Shown here: positions 7,768 through 15,663 of the stretch, piece by piece
Position numbering within the stretch: position 1 is the first letter of the stretch
Layout of the letters: each line of letters opens with the position of its first letter
DNA from: Deltaproteobacteria bacterium
GTDB lineage: Bacteria; Bdellovibrionota; O2-12-FULL-43-9; JACQJE01
Assembly (NCBI GenBank): GCA_016205125.1
Contig: JACQJE010000088.1
Location: forward strand, 1-18,673
DNA: 18,673 nucleotides
Direction: 5' to 3'
Position numbers and translations under genes: made by a program
The notes under the pieces: model-generated
Database searches by the model: none
What the model was told of the DNA's origin: nothing
What the model saw: only the letters and a program-made list of their open reading frames with translations

Positions 7768-9120
7768 ATGAGGCTCAAAGGGATGAGAGCTTTGGTAGTT
7801 GGGCTTGGGCGTACGGGTGTGGCGGCGGCAAAATTTCTGTCGAGCCGGGATGCATTTGTAACGGTTACAGACAGTCGGCAATCGGAACAGCTTTCCCATG
7901 AGTTGGAAATGCTCAAAGCTTTTCCACAGATCAACTATGAGCTGGGAAAACATCGCGACAAATCCTTTCTTGACGCGGATGTCATTGTTGTGAGTCCCGG
8001 TGTCCCTCTTTCAATCCCCCCTCTTGTCAGAGCGATGAAATCCAAACGGAAGGTGATGAGCGATTTTGAACTCGCAAGTTATTTTCTCAAAGATCTTCCG
8101 CTCGTTGTGATTACTGGAACGAACGGAAAGACGACGACGACGACTCTTATTGGGAAGATATTCGAAGAAGCGGGCAAGAAGGTTTTTGTGGGTGGAAATA
8201 TTGGAAACTCTATTCTCAATCTCTTTCTTGAGGGTCGTCCTGTAGAGGCTCTGGTTGCGGAAGTGAGCAGTTTTCAGCTCGAAACGACGCGAAGTCTTCG
8301 TCCAACGGCGGCTCTGCTGCTCAACATCACGGAAGATCATATGGAGCGGCATGAGACCTTTGAGTCTTACGTTGAGTTGAAAGCAAAGATCTTTAAACTG
8401 GCAGACGGTTCTTATCCAGCTATTGTCAATCGCGATGACCCCCGATGTTTTGAGATTGCCCAAACCTTGACTCAGCCTGTTTACTACTTTAGCAAATCTC
8501 CATTTGTTGGAAAGGGTGTCTATTCAAAAGGAAAAGAGATTAAGATTGTAGAAGGAGAAAAGAGCCGCACCCTCTGTCATCTGGAGCAGTGGAAATTAAA
8601 GGGGCCGCATAATATTGAGAACGCGATGGCCTCTGTTCTGGCGGCGACTCTCCACGGAATTGCGGCCGAACCGATCCAGAGAGCGCTCGATCAGTTCCAG
8701 GGGCTTCCTCATCGTCTGGAGTTTGTCCGAAGGAAGAACTTTGTCTCTTTTTATAACGATTCCAAATCGACAAACGTCGATTCTCTTCTGCGTTCTCTTG
8801 AGAGTTTTTGCAAGCCAGTCATATTGATCGCCGGAGGGAAGGACAAGGGGACAGAGCTTACTCCGCTGGTCAATCTGGTCAGAGAGAAGGTCAAATATCT
8901 TCTGCTGGTTGGAGAAGCCAAGGAACGGTTTAATCGGATTCTTGGCCATTGCACGCGCACTTTTATCCTGGGGGGAATGGAAGAGGCCATTTTACTTGCT
9001 TATCAGCTCTCTAACAGCGACGATGTGATCCTCTTTTCTCCCGGCTGTTCGAGCTTCGACATGTTTAGTTCCTATGTTGAGCGCGGGAATTACTTCAAAG
9101 AGCGGGTGATGGCTCTCTGA
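7768..9120 (+). CDS. murD: UDP-MurNAc-L-alanine:D-glutamate ligase MurD
   Basis: Second Mur ligase; adds D-glutamate to UDP-MurNAc-L-Ala. With ATG at 7768 the protein is 450 aa, the normal size, and starts MRLKGMRALVVGLGRTG, the Rossmann-like UDP-binding motif. The ATP loop GTNGKT is at 117-122. SSFQLE, the carbamylated-lysine region ELKAKIF, NDSKSTN and the C-terminal LFSPGCSSFDMF follow in the usual order. The same frame is open upstream into mraY, but those extra residues are not family-like. AGGAGG at 7752-7757, 10 nt before the ATG, supports the chosen start. The stop overlaps the ftsW start in TGATG. Confidence 0.96.
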   Translation: MRLKGMRALVVGLGRTGVAAAKFLSSRDAFVTVTDSRQSEQLSHELEMLKAFPQINYELGKHRDKSFLDADVIVVSPGVPLSIPPLVRAMKSKRKVMSDFELASYFLKDLPLVVITGTNGKTTTTTLIGKIFEEAGKKVFVGGNIGNSILNLFLEGRPVEALVAEVSSFQLETTRSLRPTAALLLNITEDHMERHETFESYVELKAKIFKLADGSYPAIVNRDDPRCFEIAQTLTQPVYYFSKSPFVGKGVYSKGKEIKIVEGEKSRTLCHLEQWKLKGPHNIENAMASVLAATLHGIAAEPIQRALDQFQGLPHRLEFVRRKNFVSFYNDSKSTNVDSLLRSLESFCKPVILIAGGKDKGTELTPLVNLVREKVKYLLLVGEAKERFNRILGHCTRTFILGGMEEAILLAYQLSNSDDVILFSPGCSSFDMFSSYVERGNYFKERVMAL

Positions 9121-10277
9121 TGGCAAGCCGGACGCTTTCGATCTCGGACCGCCTTCTCTTCTTCTCTGTCATCTTTCTTCTCGCTCTTGGCGTTGTGATG
9201 GTCTATAGCGCCAGCTCTATCTGGGCCAGGCAGTCCTTTCACGATGGTCTTTTTTTTCTCAAGCGGCATCTTGTTTTCACGGCTATCGGCTTTATGGTCA
9301 TGCTCGTCATGGCGCGCCTCGATTATCGTTTTCATTACCGCTTCGCCCGATGGTATCTTCTGGGAAGCGTTTTCGCTTTAACCCTTCTGATGATTCCGGG
9401 CATTGGAAAAAAGGTGGGGGGAGCCACGCGGTGGCTGTCTATTGCAGGTTTTACCTTTCAACCGTCGGAAGTGGCCAAGATCAGTCTCATTTTGTTTCTC
9501 GCTTATTCTTTATCCAGGAAGCGGGAGAAGATTCAAACATTCGCCGTTGGCTATCTTCCGCACCTCCTGATTGGAGGAGTCTTTATCGCGCTTCTGGCTA
9601 AACAGCCTGATTTCGGCACACTGTTTCTGGCTTCTGCGCTATTGATGGCGATGATGTTTATTGCGGGTGTCCGGCTCCTGCACCTGGCGGCTGGCGTGGC
9701 GGCACTGATCCCATTTTTGCTGTTGATGATTCTCAAAACCCCCTATCGCCTTGAGCGCATGGTGACGTTTATGAATCCGTGGCGGGATCCCCATGGAAGC
9801 GGTTTTCAAATCATTCAATCCATGGCGGCCATCCACTCGGGAAGTTTAACAGGGCTGGGGCTTGGAAGCGGAAGAGGAAAACTTTTTTATCTCCCTGCCG
9901 CGCATACCGATTTTATTATGACGGTCATCGCGGAAGAATTTGGGTTTATTGGCGTGGCGGCCGTGCTTGCAGCCTTTTGTCTGATTGTCTGCCGGGCCAT
10001 GATGATTGCGCAGTTAGCGCCAGATCTCTTTGGCAGGTATCTGGCTGCAGGAATCGGCATGTTAATTGGTATTCAGGCTGCAACAAACATCGGCGTCGTG
10101 TTTGGCATGATTCCGACAAAGGGGTTGACGCTCCCTTTTCTGAGCTACGGCGGAACAGCACTCATCTGCAATCTCGCGGCCATTGGGATTTTGCTAAGTA
10201 TTGGAAGCCAGATTCAGCTCCCCAACCGCCGCCTGCCCCCTTCCTCCTTCGTTGACAAGCAGAAAGCTGCTGAATAG
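9120..10277 (+). CDS. ftsW: Septal peptidoglycan glycosyltransferase FtsW (SEDS family)
   Basis: Polytopic membrane protein of the SEDS family that polymerises lipid II into septal glycan together with FtsI. The 385-aa protein has about ten membrane helices. Family landmarks include VVMVYSASS near the start, GATRWLSIAGFTFQPSEVAK (the conserved QPSE loop), KQPDFGT, and the long periplasmic LGLGSGRGKLFYLPAAHTDF followed by IAEEFGFIG, ending with LPFLSYGGTALI. The HTDFI(M/F) form separates septal FtsW from many RodA proteins. Position between murD and murG is the normal ftsW place. The ATG overlaps the murD stop by 1 nt. Confidence 0.95.
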   Translation: MASRTLSISDRLLFFSVIFLLALGVVMVYSASSIWARQSFHDGLFFLKRHLVFTAIGFMVMLVMARLDYRFHYRFARWYLLGSVFALTLLMIPGIGKKVGGATRWLSIAGFTFQPSEVAKISLILFLAYSLSRKREKIQTFAVGYLPHLLIGGVFIALLAKQPDFGTLFLASALLMAMMFIAGVRLLHLAAGVAALIPFLLLMILKTPYRLERMVTFMNPWRDPHGSGFQIIQSMAAIHSGSLTGLGLGSGRGKLFYLPAAHTDFIMTVIAEEFGFIGVAAVLAAFCLIVCRAMMIAQLAPDLFGRYLAAGIGMLIGIQAATNIGVVFGMIPTKGLTLPFLSYGGTALICNLAAIGILLSIGSQIQLPNRRLPPSSFVDKQKAAE

Positions 10278-10289
10278 AGTGCTGAAAGG

Positions 10290-11435
10290 ATGATGGCGAA
10301 AGCGCGAAGAGCAACTGGAGAGAAGCGGCTGCTGATTGCAGGGGGTGGAACGGGGGGACATGTCTACCCGGGTATCGCCCTTTGCCAAGCCTTTCTGGAT
10401 CGTTTCCCTGGAGGGAGAGTTCTATTTGTCGGAACAGAGCGGGGGCTTGAGGCGAAAATTCTCCCCCATTATGGTTTTGAAATCCGCTTTATTCAAGTAC
10501 AGCCCCTCAAAGGGAGGTCTCGCTTGAGGCAGATGGTTTCGCTGGCCAATCTTCCGAGATCTGGATTACAAGCGCTTAAAATTATTAGTGAATTTCGTCC
10601 GACTTGTGTGCTCGGTGTCGGAGGATACGCATCGGGCCCTTTAGTTGCGGCGGCTGCAGCAAAAGGGATTCGGACGGCGATCTTAGAGCCAAATGCAGTT
10701 CCTGGTTTGACGAATCGTCTCCTGGCGCGGCTTGTGCATTCTGTTTTTGCGGGTCTCGGATATGATGGCGGACATTTTCCGGCGGGAAAGACATGGGCGA
10801 TCGGAACGCCTGTCCGCAAGTCGATCAAAGAGGCTACGGCTCGTTTTTCCCAGGAGAGCTTACTGTACGTACCTTATGCGTTACAGAGCAAAGAAAAGTT
10901 CCGCCTGTTGATCACTGGGGGAAGTCAGGGAGCACACTCTCTCAATCGGGCAGTGGTCAATGCGCTCACCTTTATCAACATTCCCCACGAAAATTTAGAA
11001 ATCCTTCATCAGACAGGGTATGCAGATTGCGATTGGGTCACAAGGCAGTATCGCTCCTTTCCGGCGATCGCGGTTCGGGTTTTTTCCTATATTGAAGAGA
11101 TGTCTGAAGCTTATCGGACAGCTCATCTGGTCATTGCGCGTGCCGGTGCCAGCACGCTTACCGAGCTTGCAACAATGAGAAGGCCTGCAGTCTTGATTCC
11201 TTATCCAGGGGCTGCTGATCAGCATCAGCTTGCAAATGCGAAGCTCTTTGAGCGCGCTGGCGCGGCAAAAATGATTTTAGAATCGGAATTGACAGGTCAT
11301 TATCTTGCCAATATCATTTCACAGTTTTACCAGCATCCCGAGGAGTTAGTCTCGATGAGCAATGCCGTAGGCAGGTTCCATAACCCGATGGCTGCTGAAC
11401 AGATTCTCGATATCTTATTGCCGGAAAAAAAATGA
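10290..11435 (+). CDS. murG: Lipid II synthase MurG (UDP-GlcNAc transferase)
   Basis: Peripheral GT-B glycosyltransferase on the inner face of the cytoplasmic membrane; adds GlcNAc to lipid I to give lipid II. The 381-aa protein carries GGGTGGHVYPG (from residue 18), the second glycine-rich GGSQGAHSLN, and the donor-binding RAGASTLTELATMRRPAVLIPYP followed by DQHQLANA. Two adjacent ATGs (10290 and 10293) are possible starts. AAAGG lies too close to the first for ideal spacing, so the choice is not firm, and it changes the protein by one residue. Length is slightly above the 355 aa of E. coli. The 3' end runs into an A8 tract at the murC start. Confidence 0.96.
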   Translation: MMAKARRATGEKRLLIAGGGTGGHVYPGIALCQAFLDRFPGGRVLFVGTERGLEAKILPHYGFEIRFIQVQPLKGRSRLRQMVSLANLPRSGLQALKIISEFRPTCVLGVGGYASGPLVAAAAAKGIRTAILEPNAVPGLTNRLLARLVHSVFAGLGYDGGHFPAGKTWAIGTPVRKSIKEATARFSQESLLYVPYALQSKEKFRLLITGGSQGAHSLNRAVVNALTFINIPHENLEILHQTGYADCDWVTRQYRSFPAIAVRVFSYIEEMSEAYRTAHLVIARAGASTLTELATMRRPAVLIPYPGAADQHQLANAKLFERAGAAKMILESELTGHYLANIISQFYQHPEELVSMSNAVGRFHNPMAAEQILDILLPEKK

Positions 11436-12823
11436 AACCGCCCAATCCTCTTTTCCGCACAGTGAAACAGATCCATTTTATCGGCATTGGCGGAATCGGA
11501 ATGAGCGGAATTGCAGAGCTCCTGCTCAATCTCGGCTACCAAGTCAGCGGCTCGGATCTGAAGTCTTCTTCCGTGACAGAGCATCTTGCTGTATCAGGGG
11601 CAAAGATTGCGGCGGGACATGCGGCGGAGAACCTGGCTGGCGCAGATGTGGTGGTCTACTCTTCTGCAGTTCTGCCTGATAATCCAGAAATGATTGCGGC
11701 TCGTGCGCAAAATATCCCCGTCATCCGCAGGGCAGAGATGCTGGCGGAACTCATGCGGATGAAATACGGAATCGCGGTTGCAGGCGCTCATGGGAAGACA
11801 ACGACCACCTCTATGGTTGCTGTGGTTCTTTCTTCAGCAGGGCTCGATCCGACAGTGGTCATTGGCGGAAGACTCAACAATATCGGAAGCAATGCAAAAC
11901 TGGGACAGGGGGAAATTCTGGCCGCTGAAGCAGATGAGAGTGACGGCTCTTTTCTCAAACTTTCGCCGACGATTGCCGTCGTCACGAACATCGATGCTGA
12001 ACATCTCGATCATTACCGTGACTTGAATGAAATCAAAAGAGTTTTTGTAGAATTCATCAATAAAGTCCCTTTTTATGGAAAATCTGTCCTCTGTATCGAT
12101 GATCCTCATGTAAACTCGATTCTCCCGGAAATTGAAAAGAGGCCTCTCACTTATGGAGTGTCTTCGCTTGCGGATCTTCGTGCAGACGAGATTGATTTGG
12201 GGGAAGAGACAACGCGTTTTTCCGTTTGCTATAAGGGGGAATGCCTTGGCCGCATTGTTCTCAAAGTGCCGGGATTGCATAATGTCAAAAACGCTCTGGC
12301 GGCTGTGGGAGTTGGTCTTCAACTCCAGATTCCATTTGACAGGATCTCTGGATCTCTTGCCGAGTTTTCCGGTGTAGAACGCCGTTTCCAGAAGAGGGGA
12401 GAAGCGCGCGATATTGTCGTGTTGGATGACTACGCTCATCATCCGACGGAAATTGCAGCAACCCTCCAGGCAGTCAAACAGCGATGGCCGAAGAGGAGAA
12501 TCCTCACCCTTTTTCAACCCCATCGCTACACACGGACGAGGGATATTTTCGATCTTTTTGTATCGGCATTCGATATTTCCGATCTGCTCCTGATCCTGCC
12601 GATCTATTCTGCGGGTGAAAAGCCCATTCCGGGAATTTCTGCTGAGAAACTCGCGGAGGCGATTCAGCGCCGCGGGAAAGTGAGATGTCACTTTCTCGCA
12701 GATCTGGACGGTGCGATGAGCGCGCTTGAAGCCTCAGCCCGGAGCGGGGACGTTGTGGTAACTTTAGGTGCTGGAGATGTCTGGAAAACAGGGCCAGCTT
12801 TTCTGGAAAGGATGAAACCTTAA
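11432..12823 (+). CDS. murC: UDP-MurNAc:L-alanine ligase MurC
   Basis: First Mur ligase; adds L-alanine to UDP-MurNAc. The 463-aa protein opens with IHFIGIGGIGMSGIAELL (UDP-binding), then has the ATP loop GAHGKTTTT with K122-T123. EADESDGSF, TNIDAEHLDHY and the C-terminal DDYAHHPTEI and LFQPHRYTRTRD are hallmark MurC segments. The ATG overlaps the murG stop by 4 nt inside a run of eight A residues, and no clear Shine-Dalgarno is visible just upstream. Translation therefore probably depends on ribosomes arriving from murG. Confidence 0.96.
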   Translation: MKPPNPLFRTVKQIHFIGIGGIGMSGIAELLLNLGYQVSGSDLKSSSVTEHLAVSGAKIAAGHAAENLAGADVVVYSSAVLPDNPEMIAARAQNIPVIRRAEMLAELMRMKYGIAVAGAHGKTTTTSMVAVVLSSAGLDPTVVIGGRLNNIGSNAKLGQGEILAAEADESDGSFLKLSPTIAVVTNIDAEHLDHYRDLNEIKRVFVEFINKVPFYGKSVLCIDDPHVNSILPEIEKRPLTYGVSSLADLRADEIDLGEETTRFSVCYKGECLGRIVLKVPGLHNVKNALAAVGVGLQLQIPFDRISGSLAEFSGVERRFQKRGEARDIVVLDDYAHHPTEIAATLQAVKQRWPKRRILTLFQPHRYTRTRDIFDLFVSAFDISDLLLILPIYSAGEKPIPGISAEKLAEAIQRRGKVRCHFLADLDGAMSALEASARSGDVVVTLGAGDVWKTGPAFLERMKP

Positions 12824-12824
12824 A

Positions 12825-13784
12825 ATGGCCGATATTGCGATAGCCCAATTATCAGAATGGAAAGGAGTGAGGGGGAAGATCGCCTTCTCTGAGCCGATGT
12901 CGACCTATACCTCCCTCAAAGTGGGTGGACCCGCAGACCTCTACTTTGCCCCTGTCGACGCGGAGGATCTCGCGGAGATTCTCACCCTCTGTCAGAAAAG
13001 AGGGATCGAGTGGCTCCCTTTTGGCGGCGGATGCAATCTCCTGGTGACAGGAAAGGGGATTCGCGGAGCTGTGATCCACCTCAAACATTTGATCTTGAGC
13101 GGAGCAAGCGGCGGAGTCCTGGATGCGTTGCGACAGTGGGAACTTTTTCCTGGTGAAGAGATACGCTTGAGGTTGAGTGCGGCGCTTGCCCTGCCCCGCC
13201 TTCTCAATTTGGCACTGGAGCGGGGCTGGGGAGGAGTAGAATTTCTGGCAGGGATTCCGGGCACAGTGGGAGGCGCTGTTGCCATGAATGCAGGGACACG
13301 ACTCGGCGAGTTTGGCGATGTCGTTGAAAGTGTGGAGATCCTGGCAGTGGAAGGGAGATTTATTCATCTCCCAGCGGAAGATCTCTTTTTTTCTTATCGT
13401 CATTGCGAACTTCCGGCAGGGTCCGCAGTGATCAGCGCAGAGATTTCCCTTTACGCGCATCCTGATCCCCGGGAGATGCGGGCAAAAACAGCAGAATACA
13501 TGCAGTATCGGAGAGAGAGTCAGCCATTGAGTAAGCCAAATTGCGGTTCCGTTTTTAAAAACCCCCCGGGATATAAGGCTGGCGCCTTGATTGAGGAGTG
13601 CGGCCTGAAAGGACAGCGCATCGGAGACGCCCAGATCTCCGATTTGCACGGCAATTTTATCGTTAATTTAGGCGAGGCAAAGTCTGAAGATGTCCTGGCA
13701 CTTATTGAACTGGCAAAGGGAGTGGTCTGCCGCGAATTGAAGATTGAACTCGAAGAGGAGGTGAGGATTGTCGGAGAGAAATAG
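12825..13784 (+). CDS. murB: UDP-N-acetylenolpyruvoylglucosamine reductase MurB
   Basis: FAD-dependent, NADPH-using reductase that completes UDP-MurNAc. The 319-aa protein shows TSLKVGGPADLY and GGGCNLLV (FAD-binding domain), then GVEFLAGIPGTVGGAVAMNAG at about 137-157. The catalytic serine is in CGSVFKNP (S242), and the C-terminal acid is in LEEEV (about E312). Two oddities: GGGCN has Cys where most homologues have Ser or Thr, and about 16 extra residues (about 92-113) follow the GAVIHL strand, with the usual AGAG turn reading SAAL. The ATG is 1 nt after the murC stop with only a distant AAGGA. The 3' end encodes the ddl ribosome-binding site. Confidence 0.94.
   Translation: MADIAIAQLSEWKGVRGKIAFSEPMSTYTSLKVGGPADLYFAPVDAEDLAEILTLCQKRGIEWLPFGGGCNLLVTGKGIRGAVIHLKHLILSGASGGVLDALRQWELFPGEEIRLRLSAALALPRLLNLALERGWGGVEFLAGIPGTVGGAVAMNAGTRLGEFGDVVESVEILAVEGRFIHLPAEDLFFSYRHCELPAGSAVISAEISLYAHPDPREMRAKTAEYMQYRRESQPLSKPNCGSVFKNPPGYKAGALIEECGLKGQRIGDAQISDLHGNFIVNLGEAKSEDVLALIELAKGVVCRELKIELEEEVRIVGEK
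13756..13764 (+). promoter_or_regulatory. Extended Shine-Dalgarno for ddl inside murB
   Basis: AGGAGGTGA is complementary over nine bases to the common bacterial 16S rRNA 3' end. It fixes the TTG start of ddl at 13768 and lies in the codons for the last EEVR residues of MurB. Confidence 0.7.
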
Positions 13785-14706
13785 ATGGCGGAACAAACGC
13801 GTTGGAGTCTTGATGGGGGGGATCTCTCCTGAGCGGGAGATTTCGCTCGAAACAGGAAAAGCGCTCCTGTCAGCTCTTGAGCATCGAGGCTATCAGGGGG
13901 TTCCCATAGACTTCTTGGGGATAGCCGATCTTTCAAGGCTGATGGAAAAATCACCAGGCGGCCGCAAAGTGGATGTCCTCTTTAATGCGCTTCATGGGCC
14001 GTATGGGGAAGATGGAACGATTCAGGGTTTCCTCGAGATCCTTCGCATTCCCTATACCGGTTCTGGTGTCCTTTCCTCCGCGATCTGTATGGACAAGGTG
14101 ATGAGCAAAAGGATCTTCCAGTTGAATGACATTCCGACCCCTTCATGTGTTCTTTATCATCCCGATATGGATCTCTCTCACATCCCACTCCCCGCTGTCG
14201 TCAAGCCGTCGCGTCAAGGTTCCACCATTGGAATTAGCATTGTGCGCGAAAAGAAAGAGATGGAAGGAGCTGTAAAATTAGCGAAGCGCTATGACCGGAT
14301 TGTTCTGATCGAGGAGTATATCAGGGGTCGGGAGGCCGCTGTCGGCGTTTTAGATGGAAAGCCGCTGACGCCTATCGGGATTACTCCGGCAGGAGAATTT
14401 TATGACTTCGATGCGAAATATCTTGCTGGAACGACAGAGTATCACCTCCCCGCCCTCTTTCCAAAAGAAACGCTTACCCTTCTTCAGCGCTATGCAGCGC
14501 GCTGTTTCGATCTCCTGGGATGCCGCTCTGCTGTCCGCATCGATTTCATTGTGGATGAGACGGATCGTCCTTTTGTCCTGGAAGTCAATACCCTTCCAGG
14601 GATGACGGCCCACTCACTCTTGCCTAAGGCCGCGGCCTATGATGGAATCGAGTTTGATGAGTTGGTTGAGCGGATTCTGGATTTAGCAACATTAGACTAT
14701 TGTTAG
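13768..14706 (+). CDS. ddl: D-alanine:D-alanine ligase Ddl
   Basis: ATP-grasp ligase making the D-Ala-D-Ala dipeptide used by MurF. The 312-aa protein has the N-terminal GVLMGGISPEREISL (E22 in the substrate site), FNALHGPYGEDGTIQG, the Lys-binding VVKPSRQGSTIGI, DFDAKY, and the metal- and substrate-binding VLEVNTLPGMTAHSLLPKAA. A short 312-aa DdlB-type form in the dcw cluster is typical. The start is TTG at 13768, 17 nt inside murB. It is chosen because a 9-base stretch complementary to the usual 16S rRNA 3' end (AGGAGGTGA, 13756-13764) sits at ideal distance, with AGGAGG ending 6 nt before the start. The next in-frame ATG falls inside the GVLMGG strand and would remove conserved residues. 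Confidence 0.95.
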   Translation: MSERNRWRNKRVGVLMGGISPEREISLETGKALLSALEHRGYQGVPIDFLGIADLSRLMEKSPGGRKVDVLFNALHGPYGEDGTIQGFLEILRIPYTGSGVLSSAICMDKVMSKRIFQLNDIPTPSCVLYHPDMDLSHIPLPAVVKPSRQGSTIGISIVREKKEMEGAVKLAKRYDRIVLIEEYIRGREAAVGVLDGKPLTPIGITPAGEFYDFDAKYLAGTTEYHLPALFPKETLTLLQRYAARCFDLLGCRSAVRIDFIVDETDRPFVLEVNTLPGMTAHSLLPKAAAYDGIEFDELVERILDLATLDYC

Positions 14707-14725
14707 GTGTACTGAGCGGTGCGAA

Positions 14726-15562
14726 ATGGCAGGACGCTATTTGCAGAACCAGACCGTTGTCCGTTCGTCTAACAAGCGGATGGAGGAGCTTTGGCAAGAG
14801 CGTCGGGAAAAAGGGAACCGCTTCAAGGGGTATTTTTCAACCCTCGGAATCCTCGCTCTCATGGCAATTCTTTTCTGGGGGAGCGCCCGGGTTTATAAGG
14901 TTCTGGCTCAATCTTCCTTATTCGAAGTGAAAGATATTCAAATCAACGATCTCGAATGGACAAAGAGAGAAAGCGTTCTCAATCTTGCCCAAATGAATGA
15001 AAAGAGCAATCTTCTTTCCATCGATCTCAAAGAAACACAGCGGAAAGTGATGGAGAATCCATGGATCAAAAATGTCGAAATTACGCGTTTTTTCCCATCA
15101 ACACTCAAATTCACTATTGTTGAACACAAGCCCGCCGCACTGATTGTTCTTGATGACAAACTCCACTTTGTGGACGACGAAGGGAGTGTGATCAAACAAG
15201 TCGATCCAAGTGAAAGGAGAGATTTTCCGATCATAACGGGTATACGGGACATCATCCCTCATCTGGAATTGATTAGAAGCGCTCTTCAGGTGGTGAAGAG
15301 CTGTCAGGAGATCGTTACAAACAAGATTTCCGAAATCTTTATTGACCCGTCATACGGTTTTACCCTCTTTACTGCACCCCCTCTGTCGCCGGAGCCCTTT
15401 TCTCCATTACAAAGGGCGAAGGTCTACTTTGGTTTTGAGGATATTCCCCAACAGATGATCCATTTGTCGAAGGTAGTGGCCGATCTCCGCAGTAAGGGCC
15501 TTGCGGCCCACACAGTAGATCTGCGTTTTCGAGAAAAAGTTATTGTAAAGATAGACAAATGA
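14726..15562 (+). CDS. ftsQ: Cell division protein FtsQ (POTRA domain)
   Basis: Bitopic divisome scaffold protein linking early and late division proteins. Of 278 residues, about 1-37 are a basic cytoplasmic tail and about 38-57 a single membrane helix (LGILALMAILFWGSARVY). From about 66 the protein has a POTRA domain (SSLFEVKDIQIND to NPWIKNVEITRFFPSTLKF) followed by the FtsQ beta domain (VDDEGSVIK, PIITGI). The WIKNVEITRFFPSTL segment is the most family-typical part. The start ATG is 19 nt after the ddl stop with a weak AGCGG upstream; an internal Met at residue 19 is a less likely start. It is followed by the only intergenic gap of about 100 nt inside the cluster. Confidence 0.92.
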   Translation: MAGRYLQNQTVVRSSNKRMEELWQERREKGNRFKGYFSTLGILALMAILFWGSARVYKVLAQSSLFEVKDIQINDLEWTKRESVLNLAQMNEKSNLLSIDLKETQRKVMENPWIKNVEITRFFPSTLKFTIVEHKPAALIVLDDKLHFVDDEGSVIKQVDPSERRDFPIITGIRDIIPHLELIRSALQVVKSCQEIVTNKISEIFIDPSYGFTLFTAPPLSPEPFSPLQRAKVYFGFEDIPQQMIHLSKVVADLRSKGLAAHTVDLRFREKVIVKIDK

Positions 15563-15570
15563 CGTTATCC

Positions 15571-15598
15571 TGTTTAAGAAGGCTTATCATCATATAAG
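15571..15598 (+). promoter_or_regulatory. Candidate internal promoter for ftsA-ftsZ
   Basis: TATAAG at 15593-15598 matches the -10 consensus in five of six bases and lies in an AT-rich patch of the ftsQ-ftsA gap. The best -35 at normal spacing, TGTTTA (15571-15576, 16-bp spacer), is poor. A start near 15605 would give a leader of about 60 nt that includes the hairpin below. Extra promoters ahead of ftsAZ are common in other bacteria, so position adds some support. Confidence 0.3.
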
Positions 15599-15621
15599 AT
15601 CCACAATCGCAGGATGCGGCG

Positions 15622-15654
15622 GAGCCTGTCTGGCAAAAAGAACCCGACAGGCTC
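15622..15654 (+). promoter_or_regulatory. Perfect 9-bp hairpin in the ftsA leader
   Basis: GAGCCTGTC (15622-15630) and GACAGGCTC (15646-15654) are exact inverted repeats around a 15-nt loop, ending 9 nt before the ftsA ATG. No T-tract follows, so it is not a normal terminator. The right arm contains the only AGG just upstream of ftsA, so the hairpin could restrain initiation or protect a processed 5' end. Function is inferred. Confidence 0.5.
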
Positions 15655-15663
15655 AATGGGTGC

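Noticed and set aside
9779..10255. A 158-codon plus-strand frame inside ftsW
   Set aside because: It overlaps FtsW transmembrane coding sequence with strong SEDS motifs. The alternative product is unlike any protein known to me.
11834..12691. A 285-codon open frame on the minus strand
   Set aside because: It lies entirely antisense within murC, whose frame is fully conserved. The translation shows no domain, so it is a shadow of codon composition.
12852..13649. A 265-codon open frame on the minus strand
   Set aside because: Antisense to murB, with low-complexity, Cys- and His-scattered translation, no family features and no convincing ribosome-binding site.
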